Shown here: one piece after another, positions 42,075-54,458 of the stretch
Position numbering within the stretch: the stretch's first letter is position 1
Layout: each line of letters opens with the position of its first letter
Origin: Macrobrachium rosenbergii
Taxonomy: Eukaryota > Arthropoda > Malacostraca > Decapoda > Palaemonidae
Assembly (NCBI RefSeq): GCF_040412425.1
Contig: NC_089784.1
Coordinates: 39,903,070-39,967,069, forward strand
Reading direction: 5' to 3'
Length of the DNA: 64,000 bases
Notes under the pieces: model-generated
Database searches by the model: none
What the model was told of the DNA's origin: nothing
What the model saw: the letters and a program-made list of their open reading frames with translations, nothing else
Translations under genes and position numbers: made by a program

Positions 42075-42385
42075 CGTAGGGGGTTAGCGCCGTCACTGCA
42101 CATCGTGCGGCGCACTGTAGGCATTACTTGAGGTTCTTTGCAGTGTGCCTTCGGCCCCTAGCTGCAACCCCTTTCGTTCCTTTTACTGTTCCTCCTTTCA
42201 TATTCTCTTTCTTTCATCTTACTTTCCACCCTCTTAACAATTGATTCATAGTGCAACTGCTTTGAGGTTTTCCTCCTGTTACGCCTTTCAAACCTTTTAC
42301 TGTCAATTTGCGTTTCAGCGCTGAATGACCTCATTGGACCCAGCACTTGGCCTTTGACCTAAATTCTATATTCAGTTCAGTTCTG
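42075..42385 (+). repeat. Interspersed repeat abutting a cuticle promoter
   Basis: The block 'gttagcgccgtcactgcaca', 'gtaggcattacttgaggttc', 'tcggcccctagctgcaaccc', 'tgacctcattggacccagc' and 'ttggcctttgacctaaatt' looks to me like a widely dispersed decapod repeat, often seen in UTRs. That is recollection, not a search result. It ends about 45 bp before the TATA box of the cuticle pseudogene, so it may supply or disturb upstream control sequence. Confidence 0.5.
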
Positions 42386-42427
42386 TTGAGTAGTAACGAG
42401 AGGTCAGTGCTACACTAGCTTTGTTGC

Positions 42428-42463
42428 TATATAAGAGTACCGGATGAGGCTCTTGGCATCAGT
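42428..42463 (+). promoter_or_regulatory. Core promoter of the third cuticle locus
   Basis: TATATAAG (42428-42435) and an arthropod initiator TCAGT (42459-42463) with the expected spacing of about 30 bases. A 22-base leader precedes ATG at 42483. It looks undamaged although the gene downstream is broken. Confidence 0.75.
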
Positions 42464-42482
42464 TCATCTTCAGACGATCAAC

Positions 42483-43533
42483 ATGAAGTTTGTAAGTTTT
42501 TAGGAATTATAGAATTTCTTTTTCTCTCTTTCTGTCATACATGTGTATTTCTTGACATGTATTTTCTCATTCCAGCGCTTTTAAAGCTGTGAATAATTTT
42601 TTTTCTCTCTCTATATTTATAAGTCTTTCTGTCCATCCTTATGCCAGACACACTTTTAATATTTCTTTAAAATTATCTTCCCCTACAAAATGTTTGCGGT
42701 TTGGTTTCCTGTCAAACACTCATGAAATATCACTTGACGTTTTCCCCTCTCGATTCTCTCTCATATTTTATCACGAAAATGACTTCAAGTCATCATCGCC
42801 GCTCTGGTCGCCCTGACCCTCGCTGCCCCCCAGTGCAACTACGATGCCCAAGCAGCCGCAAAAAGCGACTCTTCTTCCTCTGAGCATTCTTTCGCTTAGT
42901 CCGCTGACCACATCGCGGTTGTGAGGGATGACAGGGTTCACGAAGATGACAGGAAGTACAGTTTTGACTTCGAAGCCGAAAACGGCATTGGGGCCTCTGA
43001 GTCAGACTCTCCCACCGGGTCAAATGGCACTGTTATTAGTGCTGGAGAATACTCGTGGGTAAATCTTTTTAAGGTGCTGATTTAAGTGTAATAAAACATC
43101 GTATATGAATTCTTTACTACTTATGATAGTTAAAATCTCTACTAAGAATCTTTTCAGTTTACATTCCTTGTAGAGCAAATACGGGAAAACTGGTAACATT
43201 TCCCTGAAAGATATAGATTAGTTAAGAAAGGGAATTTATCAGTAACTACTTTTAATTTCAGCTACACCGCTCCTGATGTAACCGATGTTTTGGTGACATG
43301 CGTTGCCAACGACAACGGTTTCCAGCCCGAGTCTGATCTCCTCCCAGTGGCGCCCGAATTCGCCCCGCGGGATCCACCGGTTCGTCGTCGGCCCGATTGC
43401 CTTCGCTGTTAGGAAGACGCCCGTCGTAGTCGTGATGGATCCTCCGAAAGCTCGGAATCTATCAGGGCGCCATCGACCTCTCATGGAACTCCCTCGTAAT
43501 GCAAATCGAACGACTGCTACAACATATCATTAG
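42483..43533 (+). pseudogene. RR-1 cuticle protein gene, recently inactivated
   Basis: Exon 1 is ATGAAGTTT (42483-42491) with donor gtaagt. Exon 2 (about 42789-43054) encodes a signal-peptide core VIIAALVALTLAAPQCNYDA, then, after an in-frame TAG at 42897-42899, the R&R start RKYSFDFEAENG and SAGEYS before the donor gtgggt. The acceptor is damaged: ttcaag precedes TCATC, where a ttcag/GTCATC junction would keep frame. Exon 3 starts at 43262 (aatttcag) and reads YTAPDVTDVLVTCVANDNGF, then QPESDLLPVAPEF. A one-base insertion in 'gaattcgccccgcggg' then shifts the frame; the original tail appears to continue in the other frame to TAG at 43531-43533. Poly(A) signal AATAAA at 43561. Same three-exon plan as the intact gene at 11634-13673. 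Lesions are few, so inactivation may be recent or the assembly may contain errors here. Confidence 0.85.
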
Positions 43534-43560
43534 TATTGTTCATTTTTAATCAGCGCTGTC

Positions 43561-43566
43561 AATAAA
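43561..43566 (+). terminator. Poly(A) signal of the third cuticle locus
   Basis: AATAAA about 28 bases after the distal stop codon. Confidence 0.55.
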
Positions 43567-43964
43567 GGCAGACTTCGAGAAAGAGAGATCCAAATCTTAC
43601 TTTTCCTTTAAATATTTAGAACCTTTTATATCTCAGGACGCATCCTCTTTAGACTTTACTGGATTTTATATGAATAAAAAAAGGATTATGGGAAGATTTG
43701 CTTGCAGTGAGCAATGATATGCTTTTTAAATAAGGCACAGGTCGTTTCATTTTCAATTTAATATGGAAGACGTTTCTCAAAGATTCCTTGGAACGTAGAT
43801 GTAAAAAAAAAAAAAAAAAAAGGAGCATCTGTCATTGCGATTTAGTTTTATATAGAAATCTTTTTTTTTTATCTCTTCGCTGAACATTAGTTACGTTATT
43901 AATTTAAAGATCTTTTTCCAGAATCTCCTCAAAGATTCCAGTGTGTAATTTCATACTAGTGAAC

Positions 43965-45079
43965 AGCGGCGGAGCTGGGGTGTGGCTTTCGGGACTGAAG
44001 CCCCGAATCTCACCTCAAAAGCCCCGGATCTTTTTAAGCTTTTTAAAATTATGACAGCCCTGACACCATGCTCCCCATGAATTACATTAAAACTTATTAC
44101 TAGGCAAATAGCCTATAACAGCAACCTTCATTTCCCTTATCCTTAAAATACTATTACTTTAACGCGCCACAACTAGACAAATAGAATTCCGCCAATCCGG
44201 GCTTGAATATGAGTCCGGGACCCAACAAATACATTGTGCAGTCAGTGTTGTAAACGCTGACATCTGGCAGAACAGCAGTCTTGTTCAAGTAGCCTCAGGG
44301 TGTGTAACCATGGTAATTAGAAATTTCTTTAAAATGCCAACATCCAGTGATACCGTAGCAGCGGTGTCAGCACCAGCCAATGACCTGTCACATGTTTCAG
44401 GTCAGTGATTTCAAAGTTTCGTTGGGTTAGAATGGCAGCGATGCCTAAATAGCCAATTAACATGACAAGACATGGGTAAGAAGAGATAATTAATTTTTGA
44501 TGGATGAAGGTGTGTCGATGAAATTGGGATGGCGAAAAGTAACTTTGAAAGTGTTATAGTACATTAGCTAACAATGGTCTCCATTCTCGAGCTTTCATTG
44601 CCATCTAGTGGAAAGGACATGCATCAGCATGAATAATACTTAGCTGCAAAATCATGGGTCTATTGTTGGCTAAGCACAGTAATCATACCACTCCTGAAAT
44701 ACAAAAAAGCAAACAAACAAACGAACAATCCATCTCTGCAATCCTACTCTAAATCTACTGAAAGTTAGTCTCATATTTATAAGTCTCAATTTTGCCATTG
44801 TAGTTTATATAAAAATCTCTAGAAGTCAATAGTTGAGTGGCTAATGTTTCTTTCCGTTAAATAGTATTGTCTTGTGCAGGCCCTGCAACTGAAAATGTAG
44901 GCTATGAATCAAAAGGGATTTAGGATTTGCCAGTGTCCGGCAGGTAACCTTAAATGGACTAAAATGTCGGAAATCGCATCTAAAAAATTCAAAATTTGGT
45001 TTTTTTTTTTTTTTTTTTTTGGGGCCACAGACCCCCTTCAGGGCTAAGGCCCGGATGTTCACAATGTCTGCCTCCGCCC
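43965..45079. mobile_element. Non-autonomous hAT-like element, 1.1 kb
   Basis: The direct repeat ctagtgaac lies at both edges (43956-43964 and 45079-45087; an 8-bp tagtgaac duplication fits). The ends are imperfectly inverted: agcggcggagctgggg and, from the right, gggcggaggcagac. GC-rich ends with an AT-rich interior, a poly-T run (45000-45020) and no transposase motif. The segment between the cuticle locus and this element (43567-43955) shows nothing else. Confidence 0.55.
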
Positions 45080-46268
45080 TAGTGAACTTAACGGTTCACA
45101 TGGCCCACGGTACGTTTGTGTGGCACAAAATGAATGAATAGATAAATACTTTTAAAGCATTATTACGGTACATTTGAAAATGTCTGACATGACAAGGAGT
45201 ATATCAAGACACTCACACAGAATAAAAAAAAATAAATAACAAATAACCACCATGCAGGGGTCGGTATAGTTAACGAATAGTGACTGATGAAAAGAAAATC
45301 TGACAAAATATGAACAAAGAAAACGTCCGACAAGGGGATACGATGTCAAAGGTAAAACCTGCTTCGATGAAAACGCGTTGTTCAAGTTAAGATGATTTGA
45401 TCGCCTCATTATCAGTTGCTCTCCTGAATATCAGCAACTGAAATGTTTGCAAGCCTTCTAGACGTCTTGAACATACTTTGTTAAAGGATGTCGTCGAAGC
45501 AGGCGGCTTTCTTATATTAGCCTCTTTCGTTTTGCACTTCTTTGCCTAAAATATTTTAGGTTATACTTTTTACTTCGGTTAACAAGGCCTTTGGTGTCCC
45601 TCGGTGATACGTTATGAAGCCCTTTGTTCACTGTTGCATTTCTGCAAGGGACGAGTCTGTTACTTCTATGTGAGGACCCTGCCCAGTGCCCATCCCTCCC
45701 TTGGGGAGGACTCGTTCTTTTTGTCAGCAGAGACACGAGAATCCTGAGGGAGATGAATCAGACAGCAGCCAGGTTTTCCTGATGATGCCATTAACAGTAC
45801 CGTTACAGAATGCTTATGGGTATTTGAATTATTCCCATGATTATTACAATGAGGATGGTTAATGATAATGATGAATTAAATAAATAAACAATTATTTATG
45901 GTTAAGTATTCAAAATCAACTCATTCCTTGCATATCGTAGGCAATCTTTTATTTCTTAAATACTTTCTAACTGTTGCTCCGAAATGGTGCGAGAGGTCAA
46001 CGATTTCGGTGAAAATTTGAAAAGGAATAAAAAATTCATACAGTCAAAACAATGAGCTGGCCAGTATCTCACCCTACGTCAAGCAAGTTTATATAGTAGT
46101 TGTGCAAAGTTGGTCATTGGAACAATACGTATTAAAGTGTATAATCGACAGGATGAGCCATTACGTTCGTTTGCTGAAGACCTGAGGGAGTTACTAGCCA
46201 AGTTTTTAATAAGAACCAATGAAAAAATTTGGTTACAATTTGATGATAAATTCATATTAGAAACAGAT

Positions 46269-46436
<168 letters not shown>

Positions 46437-46485
46437 AAAAAATATATATACAGTATATACGTGTATATATATATGCATATATATA

Positions 46486-46553
<68 letters not shown>

Positions 46554-46858
46554 CTATCTTTATTTTTAAATCGGATACCATTTGCGATGACATTTATATT
46601 TATATCAGAAGAATTTTCAGAATGATTTTTACCTCTTTAGATGTAATTTTAAGAGTGCGCTTCACTTTTCCATGGCTCTTTGAGCCTCATAGAGGAGCTG
46701 GAATGGTCGTCACAGCTCATGTCTACAAATAAACTTTTCTTGATGTTCCTGAACTGCGATCAGACAGCCATGCACTTCGCCGCATCTTTACAAGGAAAAA
46801 GACAGCATTTTAAGTGAAGCTGACTTTCCTTGTGTTTAACTTGATGTGTGTGTGTGTG

Positions 46859-46942
<84 letters not shown>

Positions 46943-46953
46943 ATTTATATATA

Positions 46954-47077
<124 letters not shown>

Positions 47078-47357
47078 AAAGATGCGGAGAAGTGCATTGC
47101 TGTCTGATCGCAGTTCAGGGACATCAGGAAAAGTGTATTTGTAGACATGACCTGTGACAAGTATTCCAGCTCCTCTAAAGTTGAGCAGATGAGACTCAAA
47201 GAGCTAGGAAAAAGTGAAGCTCACTCTTAAAAATTACATCTAAAGAGGTAAAAATCATTCTGAAAATTCTTCTGATATAAATATAAATATCTTTCACGCA
47301 AATGTCATCGCAAATGGTATCCGATTTAAAAATAAAGATAGCAATACTTATACATAC

Positions 47358-47468
<111 letters not shown>

Positions 47469-47477
47469 ATATACATT

Positions 47478-47552
47478 ATATATATCTGACTCACATTGGG
47501 ATTAATACTTAATACCTGGTCTCTCAACTGAGAGGCCAGGTCACACACAATT
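47478..47552 (-). repeat. tRNA-like unit in right arm
   Basis: Reverse-complement partner of 46363-46436, with substitutions in the B box. The adjacent GT/CA microsatellite is also mirrored. Confidence 0.5.
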
Positions 47553-47577
47553 GACTCAGGCACACACACTCACACAC

Positions 47578-47632
<55 letters not shown>

Positions 47633-47641
47633 CACATATAC

Positions 47642-47752
<111 letters not shown>

Positions 47753-48308
47753 ATATAGATCTGTTTCTAATATCATGAATTTATCATCAAATTTCTGACC
47801 AAATTTTCTCATTGGTTGTTATTAAAAACTTCGCCAGTAACTACCTCAGGTCTTCAGCAAAGGAACGTAATGGCTAATCCTGTCCATTATCTACTTTAAT
47901 ACGTATTGTTCTAATGACCAACTGTGCACAACTATTATATAAACTTACTTGACGTAGGGTAAGATACTGGCCAGCTCAGTGTTTTGACTGTAAGAATTTT
48001 TAATTCCTTTTTAAATTTTTAGCGAAAACTTTGACCTCTCGCACCATTTCGGAGCAACAGTTAGAAAGTATTTAAGAAATAAACGATTACCTACGATATG
48101 CAGGGAATCAGCTGATTTTGAATCCTTAACCATAAATAGTAATTTATGTATTTAATTCATCATTATCATTAACCATCCTCATTGTAATCATCATATGAAT
48201 AATTTAAATACCCATAAGCATTCTGTAACGGTGCTGTTAATGGCATCATCAGGAAAACCTGACTGCTGCCTGATTCATCCCTCAGGATTCTCGTCTCTCA
48301 GCAGACGA

Positions 48309-48860
48309 CAAATAAATATCTTTTACGTAAATGTCAAAGCAAATGGCATCAGATTTAAAAATAAAGATAGCGATACTTTGTTCTATTTTTCACATGAAAT
48401 ATATCTCGCAGAGTGATAAAAGGCAATTTACGGCAATTTTGTACACACAAATAGTATTTAGTGTATTTATCATAAAACGAACAAATAGTTGAAGCGATAA
48501 TGTTTGTTGAATACAGGAGACGAGACAGATTGATTTGATATCTGCTAGAATAAGTAGAGCTTTCTAAAAACTTGTGTCATTCACTCTTTCTTCACTGACT
48601 CCAGAGAAGCAGTAATCACACTCTTTTTTTTAATTCCGGTGATTTTGATTTATTAACAAGAGAGATGTTCTGTGATTAGTATATGAATCCGTGTATGAAG
48701 TAGACTGTTAATGGCCATTCAAGCGCGAAGCGAACAAAAAGTGCAATGAAAAACTTGTTATAGCGAAAGCAGTTTTAGGTAAATCGTTTTCGTTTAAAGG
48801 CCACTGACACCATGCAGTCTCTAGGTTAGTGTGCCTAATTATGAAGTCTAGAGTTTATTG
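48309..48860. other. No gene; extra copy of an arm segment
   Basis: 48312-48378 repeats, in direct orientation, the right-arm segment at about 47283-47347 ('aaatggtatccgatttaaaa' against 'aaatggcatcagatttaaaa'). The rest is AT-rich unique sequence. Confidence 0.55.
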
Positions 48861-48868
48861 GTTTATAC

Positions 48869-49078
48869 CAGTGGTTCTCAACCTGGGGGGAATTCCAACC
48901 TAGGGGGGAATTTCAGGGTTTCAGGGGGGGAATTGTAACCAAGGATTTTTAGTATTATATGCATGTTATTTGGAATACACCTTTTGTGGCAGACAATTTT
49001 GGAAAGTTGGCGGGGGGAGAATGACATTCTGACATATGGTGAAAGGGTGCATGGGCCAAAAAAGGTTGAGAACCACCG
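48869..49078. mobile_element. 210-bp hAT MITE with 8-bp target duplication
   Basis: Perfect duplication gtttatac at 48861-48868 and 49079-49086. The ends are inverted: cagtggttctcaacct at the left and cggtggttctcaacct read inward from the right (one mismatch). This end sequence is typical of hAT MITEs. The interior is G-rich and non-coding. Confidence 0.9.
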
Positions 49079-49086
49079 GTTTATAC

Positions 49087-49849
49087 TCTTTGCCGTGGGT
49101 TTTATTTAATTGTGTGTGTGTTTTTTTTTTTTTTTTTTTGTGCTGGTGTTTACTCACAGATGGGTGTGTTGATGAATCTGATGAAAATTATCATTGAAAT
49201 CATTTTCCCTCTTTAATACTTCAGTATTGCAGAATAAGCCGGTTTCAGACTGAGAAAACCTGTGATCCCAAACGGAAACGAGTCTTCATCACACTTGAAG
49301 TGCACTTTCCTTTGCAATACGTTACGACAGCATTATTATATGTCATTTTGTTACCGCATAATCTGCAAATTAACCTCCTCAGGTCATGTTCTAGATGCGA
49401 TTTCTATTTTACTTTTCTTGTTCTCCTCCAGTTTTGTAACTGATGCCTGATTTGAAGACTGTTATTAGAATAATGAACATCAGATAACGCAGGGTAGCAA
49501 CTGACCGTGTTCATCCAGCGGCTTCAGATAAACGATACACAAGATGCCTCGGTTCTTCTTCTGATAAAAGACTGTGATTTATATAACACCAATTTACAAA
49601 AGATTCACCTCTGTCAGTGATTATTGTACTTGACCGTTAAAATATATGTATTTTCATATTCCAACAAATTGCATTGTTCATTTTTGTTAAAATATATATA
49701 ACCTATTTAAATACCTCCTTTGTTACTATTGCTCAAAATATGGGATCTTAAAGAACAGTGTGGGCAATATAATATGTATGCAATAGAAGGACATCAGGAC
49801 ATCATTCAGGAATACATTTCAGATAGGAGGGAGTTGGTAGAGCAGAAAG
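49087..49849. other. No gene recognised
   Basis: AT-rich unique sequence with a poly-T run at 49122-49139. Confidence 0.5.
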
Positions 49850-50350
49850 TATTTGGACTGACGAGATCCTCTGAGGGAGGTCTCTAGCCCCTCTCCCAGG
49901 GATACCTCCTCAATGGAGGCAGGACACCTCCAGAAGGGAGGCCCTCCCCAGGAGCTCTCTTCCCAGGAGTGAGGCAGGTATCCTGCCAGGACAGGAAGCA
50001 TCCTTGGAGAAGTGCCTCATAATAGGGATGTGGGCCAAAGCTTCCTAAGCAAGGCATCCCTTGAAAAGTTTCCATCCTTTACGCCGGCATGCCTCCACAG
50101 AAGGAGTCAGGGCTCCCCTGCCTGAGAGACTCTCTTCCAGGGCTGCCTCTCAAAAGGGAGGTAGGACTCACCATTCCAAGTTTTAAAAGTATCTTCGGAA
50201 GGCATCCCTTTATGTGGGTTTCCAGCGCTTGAGGGTATCTTAGTGGTGCCCTTAGTAAGGTACCCCAAAAGGAGGTTTTCTCATTTGTAGGGTGGGCACA
50301 CCTGGGCTTCCCGTTGAAGGCAACCATGGGGCAGACGCTTCCATCTAGGT
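49850..50350. repeat. GC-rich degenerate repeat block
   Basis: A sharp rise in GC content. Recurring words are 'gggagg', 'aaggcatccctt', 'ctctcttcccaggag' and 'ctctcttccagggct' at irregular 35-50 bp spacing. ORFs on the minus strand come from this repetition and contain no known motif. Likely a decayed minisatellite. Confidence 0.5.
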
Positions 50351-50648
50351 AGGATAACCCGGTTGTCTTGGAGAAGGCACATTCTACCAAAACATTACTG
50401 ATTCATTTTGAATTTCGAAAATTTCTCTTAATAGTAATTCCTAATGAAGTGATCTTCAAGACATCGAAAAATTATTTTATACTTTAGAAAAGAGCCTCAC
50501 ATTCGATGGGAGTAAGATCTCTTAGAGAAAACCAACGTGCATTCATATAATTATGATTGTCATTTGTATCCTACTTACAAAATGAGTTAATTTATGATAA
50601 TTCGATGAAAAATAATGCAATTATTTATCATTAACTGTAGGGGAGGGC

Positions 50649-50703
50649 AATGACCCGAGCGGCTATTCCCCTGGCTACGTCCGTGATGTCGGGTACAAGT
50701 GGT
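50649..50703 (+). CDS. Possible isolated terminal exon
   Basis: After an acceptor-like ttaactgtag the frame reads EGNDPSGYSPGYVRDVGYKW and then TAA. The segment is GC-richer than the AT-rich DNA around it and has third-position C/G bias (GGC TAC GTC CGT), as in the cuticle exons. No upstream exon was identified and no family is recognised. It may be chance or a gene remnant. Confidence 0.25.
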
Positions 50704-51109
50704 AACTAAGCTAAATTTTTTTAAATAATAATAATTATCAAAGATAAAGAAAAATAAAAATCAAGGAAAGAAGGAAACCTATTTAAAAGGAAGAAATAGC
50801 TCTTCAACCATTACTTCACTTGTTTTCCTTGACATCTTCGTTAGCACTTGCCATTAATCTTCTATGTCATAAATAACAACAGCCAGTTTTTGCGCACTTC
50901 ATGTTAATTCTACATGAAATTGTTTTGTGTATCACAACAGTACATGGTAGGCCTACCCCAGACCACATTCTCTAACAATCATCATTCTAATAATCTCTGC
51001 AAGAAGTCAAGTTTCCACTGGATCCTTCTCAATACAAAAGCACTCCGATGAATGAATTGCATCAGTTACCTGCCCGCCAAAACGTATGTCCGTGAACAGT
51101 GTAAGTGAA

Positions 51110-51140
<31 letters not shown>

Positions 51141-53772
51141 CTTTCGACCTTATTAATCCCACTGTATAGCACCTGTATCAAGACTGAAAGGGATTAAGGT
51201 CAATGAGGAAAAATAAAAATAAATCAATGATTAAATACATGAAAAGTAATTCATGGTGAAATGTAAAGCTTTTCGCTCGATTTAAGTCACTCGAGTTTTT
51301 TTTAAGATAGAAACTTTTCGACCTTTAATATTCACCAAACATTATTGTAAGAGTGAATATCTGATGAAATTATGTTCATTAATTGAATACAGTTTCATTC
51401 AGGGATCTAAGACATTTTCCACTCAAATTGTGTGTGCGTGTGTCTGTCTATATGTGTACACGAAAACTTTCCGTAACATCTGATCAACTTTCGCATCTCG
51501 GTGAACACAGTTTTGTTCGCTCATTCTCACTTTCATGCGAAGGTTTTCATTCAGTAAGTATGGTGACACTCAGAAAGATGCGTAGAGAAAAAAGACTCGA
51601 GAACAACTGAGAAGTTGTGTCAGATATGAAATTATGGTATAACTATAAATGATTATTTTGACAATGTAATTTCCTCTAAGATGTAAATTGACTTGTTTTA
51701 GCTCTTATTATTCCTGTTTTTATGGAAATGTACCTGCACAGCTGCACTACCTGTTACTCCTGCCGGGAAACCTAAAACAAACTTTTAGACTGGAAGAAAA
51801 TTCAAGAATGATAACATTCTTCGGATCATCTAACGATGAAAATAAATAGGCATCGTTGCATAAAAAGAATTTTAGCCATCTCAGTTATTAATCTTGTAGA
51901 TTATTCTCGTATGGTAATATTTTAGATGCCCTCTTTGAATTATTTGCCATTCGCCTGAAGAATCACAGCAACAAAATTAATACCCCACCCCCCAACCGAA
52001 AAAATTAACAAATTTCTCGTGACCAGATCTGAATCCTTCCCAAAATTTAATGATTAATCAGGCATCAGGCCCATATCGGCAATATTCGCGTAAAAATCCA
52101 CATGCAACTTCCTATGCAAGAAAAACACCGCTCTAAAAGTGATGGAGACTCCAAAAGCCTGGAATATGAAACATCCTTACTTCTACTACGGAAACAGCAG
52201 TCCTAATGGGAGCAAAATTCCCCGTTCCCTCCCATGCCCACCCACGACACACATGAGAGTACAAACGCGGGTAGACACACAATCGTTCCAATTAAAGAAA
52301 GAAAATTCATTGAATAGAAACTAATTAACACTGCAGTCTCCATACTCGGTGTAGTGACCGAAAGTTTAGACGGAGTCAGTGACCTTTAAACGCAAGCGGC
52401 CTTGCTTAAACTGGTTTTAATACCCAACTGCCCAGGCTGTGACAAGTTTTTCTCCTGTTTTCACTTTACACTTCGAAGGGCCTTTTAACCCACTCATTCA
52501 GGGAACATCTTTTCGCGATTTTGAATAGATAAAAATCTCCGAGAGAAGTAGAGTGCGACTATTCCGTCTCATCAGTCGAGTAAAAGTGATTCACAGAGGA
52601 GCCTGAGTATAAGGCGGGTTTGACGAGTTTTATCTTGCTGATGATTATCGATGTCTGAAATGTTTTTCATTTATTTATACAGCATACAATTCTCTCTGGA
52701 AGGCAACTGTTCTTTTGCGGGCGACTATCAGAGAAGAAAGGCATCTGAAGGTGCCCGCGCATTAACTGATAAAAGGAGGATGACGAAGGGATAATTCTAT
52801 TGTGGCAGAGGAATAGTTGCATAAATTTGATCTGAAACTGACAAATGTATCTGATACGAGTTTAACAAGTGAGGCAAAGGTCTGTATGCAAGGAGAAGAG
52901 AAATTTTCAGGTTTAGTATAGGAGGAATATGACCTATGCAGACAGGGTGCCAACGAAAGAAAGTTTAGCACGTTACGAGAGAGAAAAATATGTGAAGAAA
53001 ACGGTTAAAGAAGGAAGGAAAGGAAGGTAGCGGGAAAAATGGTAGTACTAATGATCTGAAACCAGGTGGGAAAACTTTGCCCACTAGGTGCCGTCTGTTT
53101 TGCGCCGTCACTCGAAACGTTACAGTGTACGGCGTGAAATATAAATACGTCGTCGGCAACGCTTAGGAACTTACGTTCAGAAAGAGGCTATTACGTGTAA
53201 TATTGAAAGAAATGTAGTGAATAGAAATTTTCTCAATCTTAAGTCTTCGCCTTTCATCATTATCGAAGTGACGTAGGCATACAATAATTTTGCGGCATAG
53301 CATCCCCTTAACGGTCAAAAGTTTTTATGAATGGAAAGATGAGAGGATTGAAAAACGCCCGAAATTTTCAGGGTATATGAGCGGAATAACGTAAGGAAGA
53401 GGTTTGCTTGTCACGAAGAAGTTTGTCCTGAGCAACTGAAAATTTTAATCAGTTTTTCATCCTTGTCGGAATATTGGTAATAAGTACTCTGACCATTGTC
53501 TTATTTTTGCAATATAATAGCTTATTGCAGGAAAAGCAACACTTCTGTAATCGAGGAAAGAATACAACGCAGAATATCACCATATGACAAGGATATACAG
53601 TACATATTTCCTTTTGATAATACGTACATACATATATATGCATATAGATACACACACATTATATACATATATATAAATATGTATAACTGAATCACGAAAA
53701 CATGGAACATGATGAATATACAATTAAAGACAAAATTCATTTTTTCTCGTTCCTCCGTGATTTTGATTTTGT

Positions 53773-53775
<3 letters not shown>
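50704..53775. other. No gene recognised
   Basis: Three kilobases with only a (CTT)n run (51113-51143) and AT-rich sequence. Short ORFs on both strands lack motifs. Near 53680-53755 an inverted relative of the 31613-31675 element end occurs next to a TA tract. Confidence 0.5.
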
Positions 53776-53840
<65 letters not shown>

Positions 53841-53876
53841 TGTATGTATGTATATGTATGTATCTATAAATATACA

Positions 53877-53914
<38 letters not shown>

Positions 53915-53928
53915 CATATATACATATT

Positions 53929-53994
<66 letters not shown>
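53776..53994. repeat. (TA)n microsatellite cluster
   Basis: TA tracts at 53776-53835 and 53936-53994 with TATG/TACA-rich sequence between. Left boundary of the palindrome at 54085-54395. Confidence 0.95.
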
Positions 53995-53995
<1 letters not shown>

Positions 53996-54084
53996 TATAT
54001 ATTATATATATTATGTATATATGAATGAAATTTTATCTCATCACCGTGATTCATAGATAAGCATTAAGCTACAAACTTCCTTTA

Positions 54085-54386
54085 ATATCCAATTCGCTCT
54101 ACCTTGGAAATAATATATTTTCATATAGATTATCCAAAGAGAAATTTATTAGTTGATAATAAGTTCGTTGTGTCGTGGGCTCGAGCCACGGAAGACAAGA
54201 ACTCAGGACTACAGTGACGACTTGATGGCCGTGTGGTTTAATGTGCGTCACTTTAGTCCTGAGTTCTTGTCTCCTGTGGTTGGAGCCCACGAAACGGCAA
54301 ACTTATTATCAACTACAAAAATTCTCCTTCGGGTAACATGTATGAAAATATATTATTTTCGAGGCAGAGCAAATTGATATTAAAGG

Positions 54387-54395
<9 letters not shown>
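54085..54395. mobile_element. TA-flanked palindromic element
   Basis: Arms at about 54092-54213 and 54238-54392 are inverted copies ('gacaagaactcaggact' and 'agtcctgagttcttgtc', 'tagttgataataagtt' and 'aacttattatcaacta', 'aaataatatattttcat' and 'atgaaaatatattattttc'). The loop region is about 25 bases. TA microsatellites follow directly on the right (54395-54455) and lie close on the left. The right arm includes CCCACGAAACGGC, a stem-GAAAC word like those of the other foldback elements. Confidence 0.65.
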
Positions 54396-54458
<63 letters not shown>

